A stretch of 64,000 nucleotides of DNA from Lamellibrachia satsuma (lineage: Eukaryota > Annelida > Polychaeta > Sabellida > Siboglinidae), in contig BSQZ01000026.1 of NCBI GenBank assembly GCA_033239005.1, forward strand, positions 539,501 to 603,500; not shown here. Direction: 5' to 3'. Within the stretch, counting starts at the first letter, position 1. The text below holds more notes on this DNA, generated by a model. It searched no databases, was not told the DNA's origin, and saw only the letters and a list, made by a program, of their open reading frames with translations.

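Overview
The window is animal nuclear DNA: intron-rich, AT-rich between exons, with GT-AG introns and many transposon relics. It lies entirely inside one large plus-strand gene, recognised as the orthologue of DNA-PKcs (PRKDC), the giant PI3K-like kinase of non-homologous end joining. I could trace 58 consecutive exons (593 to 64000). Their splice phases agree without a break, giving about 2,640 codons. The window starts in an intron after roughly the first 900 residues of a vertebrate-type protein. It stops just before the kinase domain, so the N-terminal HEAT region, the kinase and the FATC tail lie outside. The organism is an invertebrate that kept DNA-PKcs. The tRNA-derived SINEs and the LINE types made me think of a lophotrochozoan, perhaps a mollusc, but that is inference.

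Layout. 0.6-17 kb: exons 1-19 (middle HEAT region), with an exon-derived 75-bp minisatellite, a piggyBac relic, several SINEs, a nested MITE and a foldback element. 17-23.2 kb: intron 19, holding a TA-flanked DNA transposon relic. Inside the relic is a tandem array of LTR-like repeats that carries a small SGNH hydrolase gene and no reverse transcriptase. 23.2-29.3 kb: exons 20-23 and a broken CR1/L2-like LINE in intron 22. 29.3-44 kb: exons 24-37, including the SQ/TQ-rich ABCDE-type phosphorylation exon (34), a 1.1-kb 45-bp minisatellite, a C-rich/G-rich strand-asymmetric tract and a minisatellite made from a splice donor. 44-64 kb: exons 38-58 (FAT region up to the kinase), with more LINE fragments, a solo copy of the LTR-like repeat with a 15-bp target duplication, pogo-like MITEs and a 79-bp duplication of a splice acceptor plus exon.

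The two themes most worth following are these. First, tandem duplications have repeatedly copied a splice site together with its exon edge (exons 2, 37 and 55). Second, a family of about 385-398 bp terminal repeats has apparently conserved RNA hairpins whose arms change in a compensating way between subfamilies, and it is linked to a hydrolase-only element. No second host gene, tRNA, rRNA or CRISPR array was found.
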